A stretch of DNA of 64,000 nucleotides. Source: Acanthococcus lagerstroemiae (lineage: Eukaryota; Arthropoda; Insecta; Hemiptera; Eriococcidae). Position numbers and translations under genes: made by a program. Below, piece after piece: positions 21,151-31,567 of the stretch. The notes below the pieces were generated by a model that worked only from the letters and a program-made list of their open reading frames with translations, was not told where the DNA came from and searched no databases. Location: assembly GCA_031841125.1 (NCBI GenBank), contig CM063111.1, positions 45,210,955-45,274,954 of the forward strand. The letters are read 5' to 3'. How positions within the stretch are numbered: the first letter of the stretch is position 1; each line of letters opens with the position of its first letter.

Positions 21151-22139
21151 ACACGATACAAAAGGATAAACATAAAACCGATGAGCGGTAAGGATACCGG
21201 TACTGATTACAATAAATCGATCAAGTGATAACGTGATGTGACAAACAGATTTCGTACTTTGCCCCCTTCTACTATTGGCATTATACAGAATGCCTAGGCA
21301 ATTTCTGAACATACGATTATTATTTTATATCTTGCCTGAACAGTTTTGGTATTCTACATAATACCTAGGCATTCTACACATAGCCCGATTTTATACTTTG
21401 ACGGTAACACATATTATACATATACCCTACAAAATATATTCCGCGATACTGCACGAAACACAATCGTATACTTTCTTTTGGTGAATTTTAGTAAATTGGT
21501 TGAAAAATATCAATTATTGGTCGACCAACAATTGACATCTAAAAGGAATCCTCTTCCATGGCCTTAAAAATTAGTGTCTATTGTTGGTCATTCTTTTTTT
21601 CGAAAAAGACGAATATTCGTTATGAAAATCCGTTCCACAACTCTGAAATGATCCTTAGAATTCATTGGAATCACAGGATGTACAATAGTTGTAGAATACA
21701 AGCGGATTTAAGGTAGGAGATTCTCAGTTCATTCCCTGGACCCGCGCTTAGAAACTTGGAAGTTGATAAATAGAATATTATGTGAAATATGTTCCTAAAC
21801 ATCAACTTTCAACATCCATGCAAAGAAAATTGCAAAAGATTAGCGTAAGTAACCACCATTTTGATTGAAATGTTTCAGTAGTTCTTAAACGTGTGTAAAA
21901 GTATAATGTTTAATGTACCGATAACGCTGCGAACTGATAAATTTTTTCCACGGACCATAATTTCACAGCAAACTGTCAAATCACTCTGATAACATCACAG
22001 ATGAAAGCCACCGACTTCTACTACAAAGCTGATAAAAAATGGAACCCTGACGCTCTCTACCGGCTTCGTAATAACGCTTTGAAGTTGGAGGGGAAATGAC
22101 CAATGATTGGCACGTGACCAATAACTAGCATTTTACCTT

Positions 22140-23365
22140 ACTCTATTCCTGGCCTGTACTTCTTGCGAGTTCCAGATCTACTGAATTACATTTTCTCTCA
22201 CCTGTCAGCGCTCAAGGCCTACCATAAAAGTTCACTATGATCAAGAAGATATAACCCGAGGTAAATTACCCGTTCAACTTTAATTTTATATGAAATCGAA
22301 CCTACAGCATGGAATTTGCGGAATACAGCTAGAAGCAAACAGATTTATCAAATTTTACTTTCTTCTTGTTGGCGCTTTTCTTATCACTTTTTGTTCAACA
22401 CGGTGAACTGGAGTTATTGTTTGTAACAACAGCATACCTAAGCAGTGCATAGTGTACCTGTTTGGAAAATACCGATGTTATTTATTATTTGCGCCTACCT
22501 GCAAGAAACAAAGAGAAGTATAAACATTCAGGGGCGTACAGCATGTATGTACATATAAGCAGTAACAGGAAACTCTGGAAACACTAATAAACCTTCTTAA
22601 TGAAATAGTGTAAAAGTAGTTCAATTCTAAGAAAGCTTGAGAATTCCTCAGACAAACTAATAACAAACTGTATTTGGTAGAGATTTAATTAATCAGAACC
22701 ACCTGATTCTTTTTTGAAAGAATGAGCACTTCACTAGTACATATGATTTTTCAATACATCTAAGGACTTCCTTAGTCACCTTAAATCGAGTATTATATTG
22801 CCATAACTACGTCAACGCGTTGTTTATCTCTTCGTAAAAAGAACTACAAGGATGTAAAACTTCCTGCCTGTGGCTCTCGGCTATCATCAAAGTGTATATT
22901 TAATAATTTTATGTACTTACCATGCGTACTATCTTGACCACCGGCTATCTAAAGTAACACGGGAATCTGGCCTACGTCTGTGTGAAATGATCCTGTAAAA
23001 GAAACTTAAATCATGCACATTTTAAGTATTCTCCCCGACTATTCAGTGCTAATCTATATCTACATAAAAATCCTATGCCAATCTGCTTGGAAATTCGGAA
23101 ACTAGATGCCAGAAAGCGATGGCCCAAATGTGTCGCCCTGATTCCAATTAGGGGCTGGCTCCTTTTAAACATGAAAAATACACGTTCGCTCGATCAGTAC
23201 TACTGGATCCGACTCAAATAAAGAGTATTTTTGACCTCTATGCCGGAATTGGCACCTGGCATATTTCTAGTGTCCTAATTTTGAAGCAAGAAGGCGGTTC
23301 TAGGGGGTGAATTAGTTGCTTAGTTATCTGTAATACCATACAAATTTACACTGGATGTATTCAAA
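22140..23365. other. Unassigned sequence
   Basis: Only a 62-codon minus-strand frame (22478-22666) is present, with no known motif. No repeat ends were identified. Confidence 0.35.
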
Positions 23366-23369
23366 CAGT

Positions 23370-24715
23370 ATTAAACTTCAGAGGTGCAAATACAACTCAA
23401 CAGGTGACGTCTCACATGCGAGTGGAGTGACTCGATAATGGAAGAGAATTTGGCACACGTTCTCTCTGAGTGAGGTCCCATCCCTCGTCATGGAATGCAG
23501 GCGTTGCTCAAGTGTTTGAACATTTCGCTCAGCGATTCCATTGGTTGCTGGGTGACGTGGAGCAATTAGCTTTTGACGAATGCCATTTTGAGTGCAAAAG
23601 TGGCGGAACTCATTAGAGCCATACATCGAGGCATTATCAGAGACGCTCGACTGTGGAAAGTCATCTCATTTAACAACTCATGCTGTAGTGGACGCTTAGG
23701 GTGACAGCTTACTTTCATGCCATTTTGATTTGGCGTCGACACAAATGAGAAAATGAATTTTGAAACGGACCTGTATAGTCGATATGGATCCTTTTCCAAT
23801 TCTGAGAAAGCACCTCCCACTAGTGCACTGGTACTTTTGGTGGATTTGTCTTGATGAGTGCACAATTATTCTCACATGACTTGACCAATTCTTCGATGTC
23901 AGAATCGAGACCTTGCCAATAAACGTAACGGCGCGCCAGTTGCTTCATTTTTGTGGTGCCCAAGTGAGTAGAATGAAACTCATCTAAAAGACTTTTGAAG
24001 CGACTTTGGAGTGACAGTTCGCTCCCCTCGAACCAACGTACCATCAACAATGTAGAAGGGAAGTCGACTTTCGAGTGCAGTAACGATTCAAAACAATGGT
24101 GCAAGATCAGGGTCCTTTTTTAACTCGGCAGTAATTGACTTAGTATTGGTTATCAATGGAAATTTTATACATTAACCTCCTCACCTACGGCCATATCAGT
24201 AGTGTGACCAGACAACCCAATTGGAGCACGTGACAATCAATCGACATTAGCACTATCTGAGCCCTTTTTGCATTTGACCGTGTAATTGAAACCGGACAGG
24301 AATGACGCATATCTCAGTAACCATGCTGACGTCATCCGTGTGGCTCATTATTTGTAACAAGTAGGAACTTTTGACCGATGTGATAGTTATAAAAATGGGT
24401 TCCACCAAAAACAATAGCTGGAGCCTCACGGTCTAGCTGAGTATAATTTTGCTCAGCAGATGTAAGCGCTCTGGCGGAAGCAAACGCCATTTGTCGCTCG
24501 TGACCATCGATAATGTGACTAAGAACGGCCGCCATTCCAACTGGGCTGGCATCGGATGTCAGAACAAGTGGCTGAGCAGGGTCGCATGGCACCAAGGCTC
24601 GATCGCTGCACACTTCTGATTTCAGTGCAATAAAGGCTGATTCACAGTTTGACGACCAAAAAATTTCCAATCTTCCGGAGCAAGCGTCGAAGATAATATG
24701 ACTTCGTTGAGAAAT
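23370..24715 (-). pseudogene. Ty3/gypsy pol remnant (RT end, RNase H, integrase)
   Basis: On the minus strand, in order from 24715: the end of RT and start of RNase H (FWSSNCESAFIALKSEV, LVLTSDASPVGMAAVLSHI with the catalytic Asp, FASARALTSAEQNYTQLDRE with the Glu). After a frameshift near 24330 comes the RNase H tail (SDSANVDWLSRAPIG). The integrase zinc-binding region follows at 24104-23820 (HSTHLGTTKMKQLARR, KSCENNCALIK), with one extra residue disturbing the last CxxC. The integrase core end is at 23626-23378 (APRHPATNGIAERNVQTL with the catalytic Glu). Frames change at least three times, so the copy is inactive. No LTR was found. Confidence 0.8.
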
Positions 24716-24839
24716 CTGGAATGAATCTTGAGTAGTAGATAATCATCCCATTATTTTTTATCTTATTATTTTTGAGCTTAGCCCAATTAGGAGACACTTT
24801 TGAAATCTAACAAAGTATTTATGGTAGGTAGTCGAATTC

Positions 24840-24935
24840 ACCTCTTATACTGACTCCTCTTCTGGCTACCCATTTCTGGGTATAGCTCTCCGTCACTTCT
24901 CTCCATTTGTCCCTATCTCTACATTGATTCATGAG
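24840..24935 (-). pseudogene. LINE C-terminal fragment of a different type joined to the LOA/R1-like RT
   Basis: The minus strand reads RDRDKWREVTESYTQKWVAR, which resembles the final residues of RTE-like LINEs (compare RWKQTAEAYAQRWAD at 17640-17709), not those of LOA/R1 elements. It follows the LOA/R1-like RT within about 20 bases. Confidence 0.5.
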
Positions 24936-26690
24936 AGGTCGCGTCAAACGCTCCCTGTATGTCCATGAATGTTGCCAGGACATAATCTCTGCCAGTCATC
25001 CCTCTCTCAATTGCTGTAACAAGCGAGTGCAGTGATGACTCACTGATTTGCCTGCCTTATATGCATGCTGGTTCTCATGTAGTGGAAACCTTTTCAGGGT
25101 AACCTCTCTTAGGTGCCTGTCTATCAGCCTTTCTAAGGTTTTTAGCGTGAATGAAGAGACTTATCGGCCTGCAGGATTTGCCTTACAGGGGTCTCTGCCT
25201 GGTTTAGGCAAAAACACCACTCTGACACCCCTCCACGATTTTGGAATGTGCCCTAGGGCTAATGATGCCCTGAGGACCCTAATGAACGTTCCCATTATGG
25301 TCTCTAGTCCTGTCTGTAGGCAGACTGAATAGATTCCATCTGGGCCCAGTGCTTTGTACGGCGAGAATGTGTTTACCGCCCAACATACCCTGTCTGGTGT
25401 AACCACCTCCTTCGCCGTTTCCCAATCTGTTCCTTTTTGCACACAGTCGGCTCCTGGCTGCGGCTGTGTGTTTTCCATGATTTTTGCTCCCGGAAAGTGC
25501 GTGTCAATGAGGTGCTCTATTGCCTCTCTCGGGGTGGTGGAGAAACCACCTGTCGGGAGTTCGAGCGGCCCCTCTTCCACTCACATTATCTTACTGAGAA
25601 GTTTTTGCAGGCGTGCCGTCTCCGGTATCTTTTCTATAGATTCGCAGAAATGTCTCCACCCCTCTGTTTTGGCTTGCTTGACCGCCTTTCTATATGCTTT
25701 TTGGGCCTCATGACATATAATTCCCAGTGAGCCGGTGTATTATTTTTCAGTGCAGCTCTCAGCATTTTTCGAGTGTCTTTCCTACGTTTCACCAACTCTG
25801 CTGTCCACCAGATGGTTTTGCGTGATTTTATTATCTTAGGCTCACAGTTCTTCTTGTAGGCGTCCCTGAGTGCACCATCCAGTATGCTGGCTTGTGCTTC
25901 CAGTTCGTCTTCGCTCTGAATCCGTTGCCAGTTGTACCTTGTCAGTCTTTCTAAATCATTTTTGAGGCCTCCCTAGTTTGTTTTCCTAGGGTTCTTAATA
26001 GCTCTTTGTTCCTCCTTAGGTGCCCGGATCTGGTATTGGATGTATTGGTGATCCGATACAGACGGTTCATCCAACATTCTCCGTCCCTGAACTCGGTCCT
26101 TAAGTTTGGAATTACAGTGTGTTATGTCTATAACTTCTTGCCTTACTTTTGTGACAAACGTTGGTTTGCTTCCCTCATTTAGAACCAGCAGATCCTGTAT
26201 CGCAAGGTAGTCTACTAGCCCTTTCTCTCTCGGATTTGTGCCTGTACTCCCCCAAAAGGTATGGTGCGAGTTGGCATCGCATCCGACGAGAAGGTTCAGC
26301 TTTTCCCTCACACAGTATTCCGCCAGTTCCCTGAGCTCATCAGTTGGGGGAGGGTCCTGAGAGTCGGATGGGAAATATGCTGAGCATATCACTATCTTCT
26401 TCTTGTTGCCTCTCTCCTCATATTCCAAAATGGCCGCCACAAGATTCCGTAGGGTAAATCCCGGTATTGCTGTGCAGCTCACTTGATACGTAAATATCGC
26501 TGCACGCTGCATTTTTTGCATAAATGATGTGCCCCCGTGCTTTCTGTATGCCTCTCACTTGTTCCCGATGATACCATGGTTTCTGTAACAGGCATATTTG
26601 TTTGCCTCTTTTGCAGCCTCCTGCTCAGTAGGTAACGGGCGGCTTTGCATTGGTGCAGATTAATTTGCAATACCCTTATCATTCCGTGTA
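24936..26690 (-). pseudogene. LOA/R1-like non-LTR retrotransposon ORF2 (endonuclease and partial RT)
   Basis: The minus strand starts near 26682 with MIRVLQINLHQCKAARYLLS, the opening of an APE endonuclease. It continues at 26521-25973 with LLVGCDANSHHTFWGST, EVIDITHCNSKL and DEPSVSDHQYIQ, the nuclease core that nicks the target DNA. The linker 25970-25590 holds KSRKTIWWTAELVKRRKDTR. RT begins at 25580-25161 (SPYKALGPDGIYS, then FLPKPGRD) and continues in other frames to 24936 (ATFMDIQGAFDATSHESM, RT motif A). The YxDD motif and everything after are missing. At least four frameshifts are present. Confidence 0.85.
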
Positions 26691-27640
26691 TAGCTTTTCT
26701 CTGTTATCCTCAGACTGACACACTGACATCAACCAGGCGGTCCAGGAAAAACAGCTTGTTGCCCTTCCTTCTCAGGTACTTCACTGACTCATATAGGTAT
26801 ACACCCATTTACCAATGTACTTAAGTTATTGTAAAGCTGTCTTCACTCAAGTTCAGAATGAAAACCCGTATGTATTAACGTTTACATACAAGTGTACGAA
26901 TAACTTTAAATATGTACGTATTTCTCCATTCTTATCCACTGAAATCGGTTTACAAGTCATACCTAGACTACATATAAAATGTAACGTGTAAATTTATCAT
27001 CTTCAGTGACTCCCACACTGCCACAACAAACCTATTTTCCCGTACCACAGGAAGAAGCAATCAACATGAAAATCGTCTCGCGCTGTAAATCCGTCACATC
27101 GATACGCGTTTACCGGGTTTTCTAATGAAAATATAGTTGAGATAAGAATATTTATTTACGGATCAGTTCTCATATTTTGGAAAGAACGTTATCATCATAA
27201 GTAAACAGGAAGGTTTATGGTCGTGACTAACCAACAAACATGGGAAATACGTGTAATTTTCTGATGAAAACCTCGTTCCGATTTCCATTGCTGAAGTACA
27301 TGGGTACCTATTACTAAACGTACGTTTATTATACTTACCTTCTTCTAGTGTGAATGAATAATAGGTCGTAAAAATAGTTCAAAGAAATCAACCGACGAAG
27401 CTGCTGGCAAAAGTAAAAAGAATTCATGGTTTCAAAATTTTGCAAGTTTGAACCACCTGAAATTAAGATATGCTCTCTTGCATAGCTTGGATCCATTAGT
27501 CAGTCGTTTTTTGCATACATGAAGCTACTTTTTTATCTAGTGTTAGAATACCTCTTCTGGTTTTAGATACAGCCAAAATACCCGAACTAGAAGTACCCAT
27601 TTACCAAACCATCGGTTGTATGCCAGACATCCGTAGTGCC
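26691..27640. other. Unassigned sequence
   Basis: No reading frame of note, no repeat and no known motif was seen. Confidence 0.4.
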
Positions 27641-27647
27641 ATTGCAA

Positions 27648-27917
27648 CAGGGACGTGCCAAGGAAGGTATGGTAGAGACTCGCCTTCAACATGTTTCCAG
27701 AGTTGGCATATTTAACAAAAATGCCCCTCAGTTGGCAAAATCAGATCGGCTGTTGGTAAAATGGCAAAATTTCACGTGTTAACTTTTTTCTTTGTTTTTT
27801 CTTGTTGATTTCAAAGAGTTTCGTTAGTTGGCAAAATCGATTTCTCAGTTGGTAAAATTTTAATCTTCAGTTGGCAAAATTATCCCTTTCCAAAAACAGC
27901 CTCTAAAGTACGTCCCA
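27648..27917. mobile_element. MITE with CAGGGACGT-type ends
   Basis: Begins cagggacgtgccaaggaagg and ends cctctaaagtacgtccca, inverted copies over the terminal 9-12 bases. Inside, the phrase agttgg(c/t)aaaat recurs at least five times. No target duplication was found. It shares terminal bases with the poly-G family but not its interior. Confidence 0.5.
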
Positions 27918-27999
27918 TCACTTCAGCCAAATACAGCATATGTGAAGCGATAAGTGAGCTATCATTGCTTAACATCTCACTTGTTTGCAGTTCCGCTAA

Positions 28000-28345
28000 T
28001 CACTGTCATGTAACCGAAGAAAAAAACTCAAAACAATAATAACAGTATGAATAGCTGGAACAGCTCAGAAAGTCAGAGCTGCGAAACGATTCAAAGCAGC
28101 TAAAACAACCTAAACATCTAAAATAGGCTGAACACCCATAAAAGTCTAAATAGCCAATTAGCCTGAATGACCAGAAGCACATAGAACAAAGACAGCCAGT
28201 ACTTTCCAAACAGTTTAAACGATTAATATAATCCGAATAATCAAACGAGTCCAAATATCGAAAAAGCCGAAACAACTCAAAAATCCAAGTCTCGACAGTC
28301 AAGAAAAAATTTGAAAGCGTCAGTAAATATAGCTTAGAAAGTTAA
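28000..28345. repeat. Degenerate short-period repeat
   Basis: A run of loosely repeated words such as gcctaaaca, agctgaaaca, tccgaataatc and agtctaaatagcc with a period of roughly 9-20 bases. The 98-codon minus-strand frame here is a low-complexity result of this (rich in Ser, Cys, Phe and Tyr) and is not believed to be a gene. Confidence 0.45.
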
Positions 28346-28353
28346 AACAGATT

Positions 28354-28674
28354 CAGAAACTCAGGGACGTATCAAAGATTTTTTCGAGAGGGGGGGGGGG
28401 CAAAAATTGTGAAAGTTCTAACTGACTCAATTCAAAATTCCCTAGTATCAACATTTTTTGTATTGGCTAAAAAAAACAACTTTTGACTTGTTGGATTTTT
28501 CCAACTTTTGATCCATCTACTAAAATTTCCCAACTCTTATGAACTCTTGTGGAGGCTTCCGTATCCTCCTTATTTTCATCTCTGACTGAAATAATAAATT
28601 TTCTCAACTGCTGAGTGAAAAATTCCTACAGGGGTGGTAGTCCCCCCCCCTATCGGAACGTCTCTGCAGAAACT
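28354..28674 (+). mobile_element. hAT-type MITE (poly-G family) with perfect 8-bp target duplication
   Basis: The element 28362-28666 begins cagggacgtatcaaag and ends tcggaacgtctctg. CAGAAACT flanks both ends (28354-28361 and 28667-28674). The interior has the family words: a G-run, caaaaattgtgaaag, cttgttggatttttccaact, and ctgctgagtgaaaaattcct near the right end. Confidence 0.85.
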
Positions 28675-28689
28675 AGCATAATTAATAAA

Positions 28690-28805
28690 TTAAAAGTGAC
28701 TACATACAATCTGCATCTGTAGAAATAGGCAGGATCTTATTCAATAAGATCCTACGTACAATCTACATATTTATAAAAATGGGCAAGATCTTATTCAATA
28801 AGATC
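28690..28805. repeat. Two tandem copies of a unit containing gatcttattcaataagatc
   Basis: Copies at about 28703-28755 and 28755-28806 share acaatct-cat, gta-aaat-gg-ca and the 19-base palindrome gatcttattcaataagatc. Downstream, 28820-29120 contains two further diverged copies of a stretch with gtgatgaaaat-a-att and gttgatgtt, about 180 bp apart, without recognisable genes. Confidence 0.6.
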
Positions 28806-29124
28806 ATGGATGGTCTATGTGGTGAAGGGTGGAGATCAATAGTAAGACTGGTGATCAAAATTCAGTTGATGTTGATATCATCAGTCAATTTAGTGTAGTT
28901 GTGAGTTTAGTGATGGACAACACTGTAATTAGAAGATAGTCCTGAATTGTTAAAATTTTTGCGCTGACCTAAGATGCTGAGAAAAAGATCATGATCTCTG
29001 TGGTGGTGTTGGGTCAATAACAATACAAGTGATGAAAATTAGATTGGCGTTGATGTTAGTAGAAAAGAGTTGAAATGATAGGTCATAATATGAGACATCC
29101 AGGGATACTGTTAATGCTGCTAGA

Positions 29125-30560
29125 TGGAATGGTTGAGGGTGTAATGATGACACACGTTTTGTCGTCCTAAATTCGCATTTTGCAAACGAACTGTCCGAAT
29201 ACCTCCGCAGGTAGAACACGCGGCCTAATTAACATTCACCCTCGCGAACGTGTATCGACTGCATCCCTCCCGTTCTCCGCTTCCTTCCGAAACCAATTCC
29301 AAAACGTCCGGAGATGCGATGCTCGCACGACCGGCTACCTATTGTCCTTCGGCCATTAGCCCCGGTATTCATACTGTCTTTTCAGTCCCTTTCTCCCGAC
29401 ATCGGCGAATTCGGTCTTCGAGCCGCAGCCACATTCTTAAGCGTTCCGCTTTCAATCCAATCCTCCAGATCCTGCGACCCGAAAAGACGCCGTGCCTCCC
29501 AATATAATCTCTGTTTCCACCCTCATTAGACACACTCGTCCGAGATTCGGTTGGCGACTCTCTCGCTGAACCGTCGATTCGCGTCTCGCTTCGCAACGCT
29601 GGCTAAGTTCGTGGTTCTTCTCGCCGTTCCTGTGGATATCTCTTGCCACCTCGTCCAGCCAAAAAAACCTATCGTCTAGCCTAGAATTTTCTCTTCCCCA
29701 GCTTAAACTCTGTTACTCCGTAAAAACTTCTCGCTCCTGCCAGCCTACTAATCGCCCCCCCGGTCGTTGCGCCGCTGGGTCTTCTTTCCGCCTAAAAAAC
29801 TTCTAATCAAAGCCTACACTTCTGCTTAGCTCTATGCGTACCTGTTCGGTATCCAGTAGGTTGCAAAGAGCTAAGTCGATAGTCGATCCGGCTTTACTTG
29901 CTACTGCATAAGTAGCAAGTACACCCGTTGTGTTTTCCTGCCTTCCGCCTAAAAAACTCAAGGGCCTACACTTCGGCTTAACTCTATGCGTACCTGTTCG
30001 GTATCCAGTAGGTTGCAAAGAGCTAAGTCGATAGTCGATCCGGCTTTACTTGCTACTGCATAAGTAGCAAGTACACCCGTGGCCCTCTTCTGAACCCTTC
30101 TCGACCTCCCTTTCCCTCGGTTAAGCTGCTCCGCTTCACACCTCCTTTTTCCCTCATTAGGCACCCCTTAGTCGGAGCTACGAACCAGTGAACTAGTTAG
30201 GCCGCACGGTCACCCGAACCTGTACCGCCGCCGTAAGCACCGCGTACCGCCGCGCCGCCGTCCCGCCGCACTAACTCTTACTCCGCGTCAATTTTTCGCA
30301 CCTGAAAACGTTTTGCGTAATCTTAGGCACCGCCGCGCCGTACAGTGTAAACTAACGTAGTAATCGAAACATTCTTGTATATACGTATTTACCCCCTCCC
30401 CTTAATTTACCGTACATAGTGTGTACATATCGTCCGAAATTCCCCACCGTGGTTTTTTCCGATTGCTTTGTGTAAATTTGCATTAATACATTTAATCATC
30501 CCCGCAATTTGTGTCTTTCTGTGCCGCGAATCAGTCTAATTGTGCCGTCCCCGAACTTCA
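29125..30560 (+). repeat. LTR-retrotransposon LTR/leader-like repeat, copy B
   Basis: Direct, diverged copy of 7950-8866 (see shared words there), continuing to the gag start at 30568. Its variable middle holds two near-identical tandem units of about 150 bp (29788-29939 and 29947-30090: agctctatgcgtacctgtt, ggtatccagtaggttgcaaa, acttgctactgcataagtag). The last 400 bases include CG-rich accgccgcg runs and read gtgtaaatttgcattaatac shortly before the gag start. LTR borders are not defined because no second LTR is present. Confidence 0.65.
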
Positions 30561-30567
30561 AAACAAC

Positions 30568-30741
30568 ATGTCGACTCGCGACGAGGCACGAGCCTCGGCC
30601 AATTACGAGGCGTTCCGGCCCCTCCGGAACCGCCGGGTCCCGTTACCCACCGGCCGAATTGCCTCCTCCGCGGGCCAACCGGGCCGGAGAGCTCAGTTTT
30701 CACGACAAGGGAAAGAACTGAAAAGGGCAAAGGATCAGCTG
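30568..30741 (+). pseudogene. Start of a gag-like frame, copy B (truncated)
   Basis: An ATG at 30568 opens MSTRDEARASANYEAFRPLR and continues to KELKRAKDQL with a stop at 30742. The first part is shared with copy A at 8868, which supports it as the N-terminus of an LTR-element gag. The homologous element body is absent here, replaced after about 30740 by unassigned sequence that reaches the copia element at 31024. Confidence 0.55.
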
Positions 30742-31028
30742 TGAAGAGCAGAAGAGCAGATAATGAAGAATACAAAGTGTAAATCCTTCTCAGAATTGAA
30801 ACGATTAACACCGGAGAGAGAAAAGTGGAGAGAAACAACCTAGATCAATACTTTGTAATGTAATCTGTGAGCGATCGCAATGTTGTGAAAAATTGAAGGA
30901 TTGATGAGTATTGAATACTTAAAATAACTAGTATTGGGAAAATAGCAACCGTAGGCTCTATGGGAAAACGATATTCCTTCAGAATGAATGAGAAAAATTC
31001 GAATTTGAGAGAAAAGAGAAAAAGGTAG

Positions 31029-31278
31029 TATAGGATGATATGGTCCTATATCATCAGCAGAGCTTTGAACCACTTTACGAACTAACACAATAACTACACC
31101 AAGGGAGATATAGATTTATGTATTTCGTCTAAACTTCAACATGCGTCTTAACCTCATGTGTGTTCCATCTAGAATAATCTTAGCGAACGCAAAGTCGTAG
31201 GCTACAGCCAGCCAGCCTCTTACTACATATATCGTACCACCGGAGAAAACTCCAGTGGTTCTTAATATACTTCCAACA
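31029..31278 (-). repeat. 3' LTR of the copia-type element
   Basis: In element orientation it begins TGTTGGAAGTATATTAAG and ends ...ATATCATCCTATA. It matches the LTR at 38714-38963 base for base as far as I can see by eye. It should hold the polyadenylation site of the element transcript. Confidence 0.95.
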
Positions 31279-31295
31279 CTCCCTCCTTTTCGAGG
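31279..31295 (-). promoter_or_regulatory. Polypurine tract
   Basis: In element orientation the bases directly before the 3' LTR are cgaaaaggagggag. An A/G run in this position primes plus-strand DNA synthesis during reverse transcription. Confidence 0.8.
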
Positions 31296-31567
31296 GTGGT
31301 AGGATATCGTCTTCATCAAGTCACATCATTTACAAAATCATAGTAAAATATAAATATCTGTAATATTGAGACATTTATACAGAAAATATTGATTTTATAT
31401 GTACATCTATATCTATGGGTTTGTCTGCGTCCGCTGCTTCGCACTATTTTGGCGCTGAAAATCGAAATCAGAGATTAGATTACTTCTAGTACGTAATGTG
31501 TAATGTACTGATCTTCAATCTGTATTCATCTAGTCTCACTTCTAATTTGCCTCATTTGAACATTCAT

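Larger units (their letters stand above)
18981..21413 (-). mobile_element. Ginger-like DNA transposon, internally deleted, 4-bp target duplication
   Basis: The element 18985-21409 starts tgttaccgtcaaagtataaa and ends with its inverted copy; CATA flanks both sides (18981-18984 and 21410-21413). TG...CA ends and a 4-bp duplication fit Ginger elements, whose integrase-like transposases gave rise to KRBA2-like genes. Subterminal copies of a tgcctaggcattxtaxa-type word occur several times at each end (19030-19145 and 21280-21380). Net of the inserted hAT element it is about 1.23 kb, so most of the transposase is deleted. Confidence 0.75.
18705..22135. mobile_element. Outer TIR element of a four-level nest
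   Basis: The left end aaggtaaaatgccagttatt followed by ggtca (18708 on) is matched inverted on the right by tgaccaataactagcatttt followed by acctt (22107-22131). Further cattattggtca-like words lie inside both ends (18928; about 21580 and 22098). Without the Ginger-like insertion the element would be about 1.0 kb. Target duplication and superfamily are not clear. No coding remnant of its own was recognised. Confidence 0.6.

Noticed and set aside
28006..28302. 98-codon Ser/Cys/Phe-rich frame
   Set aside because: Low-complexity product of a degenerate repeat.
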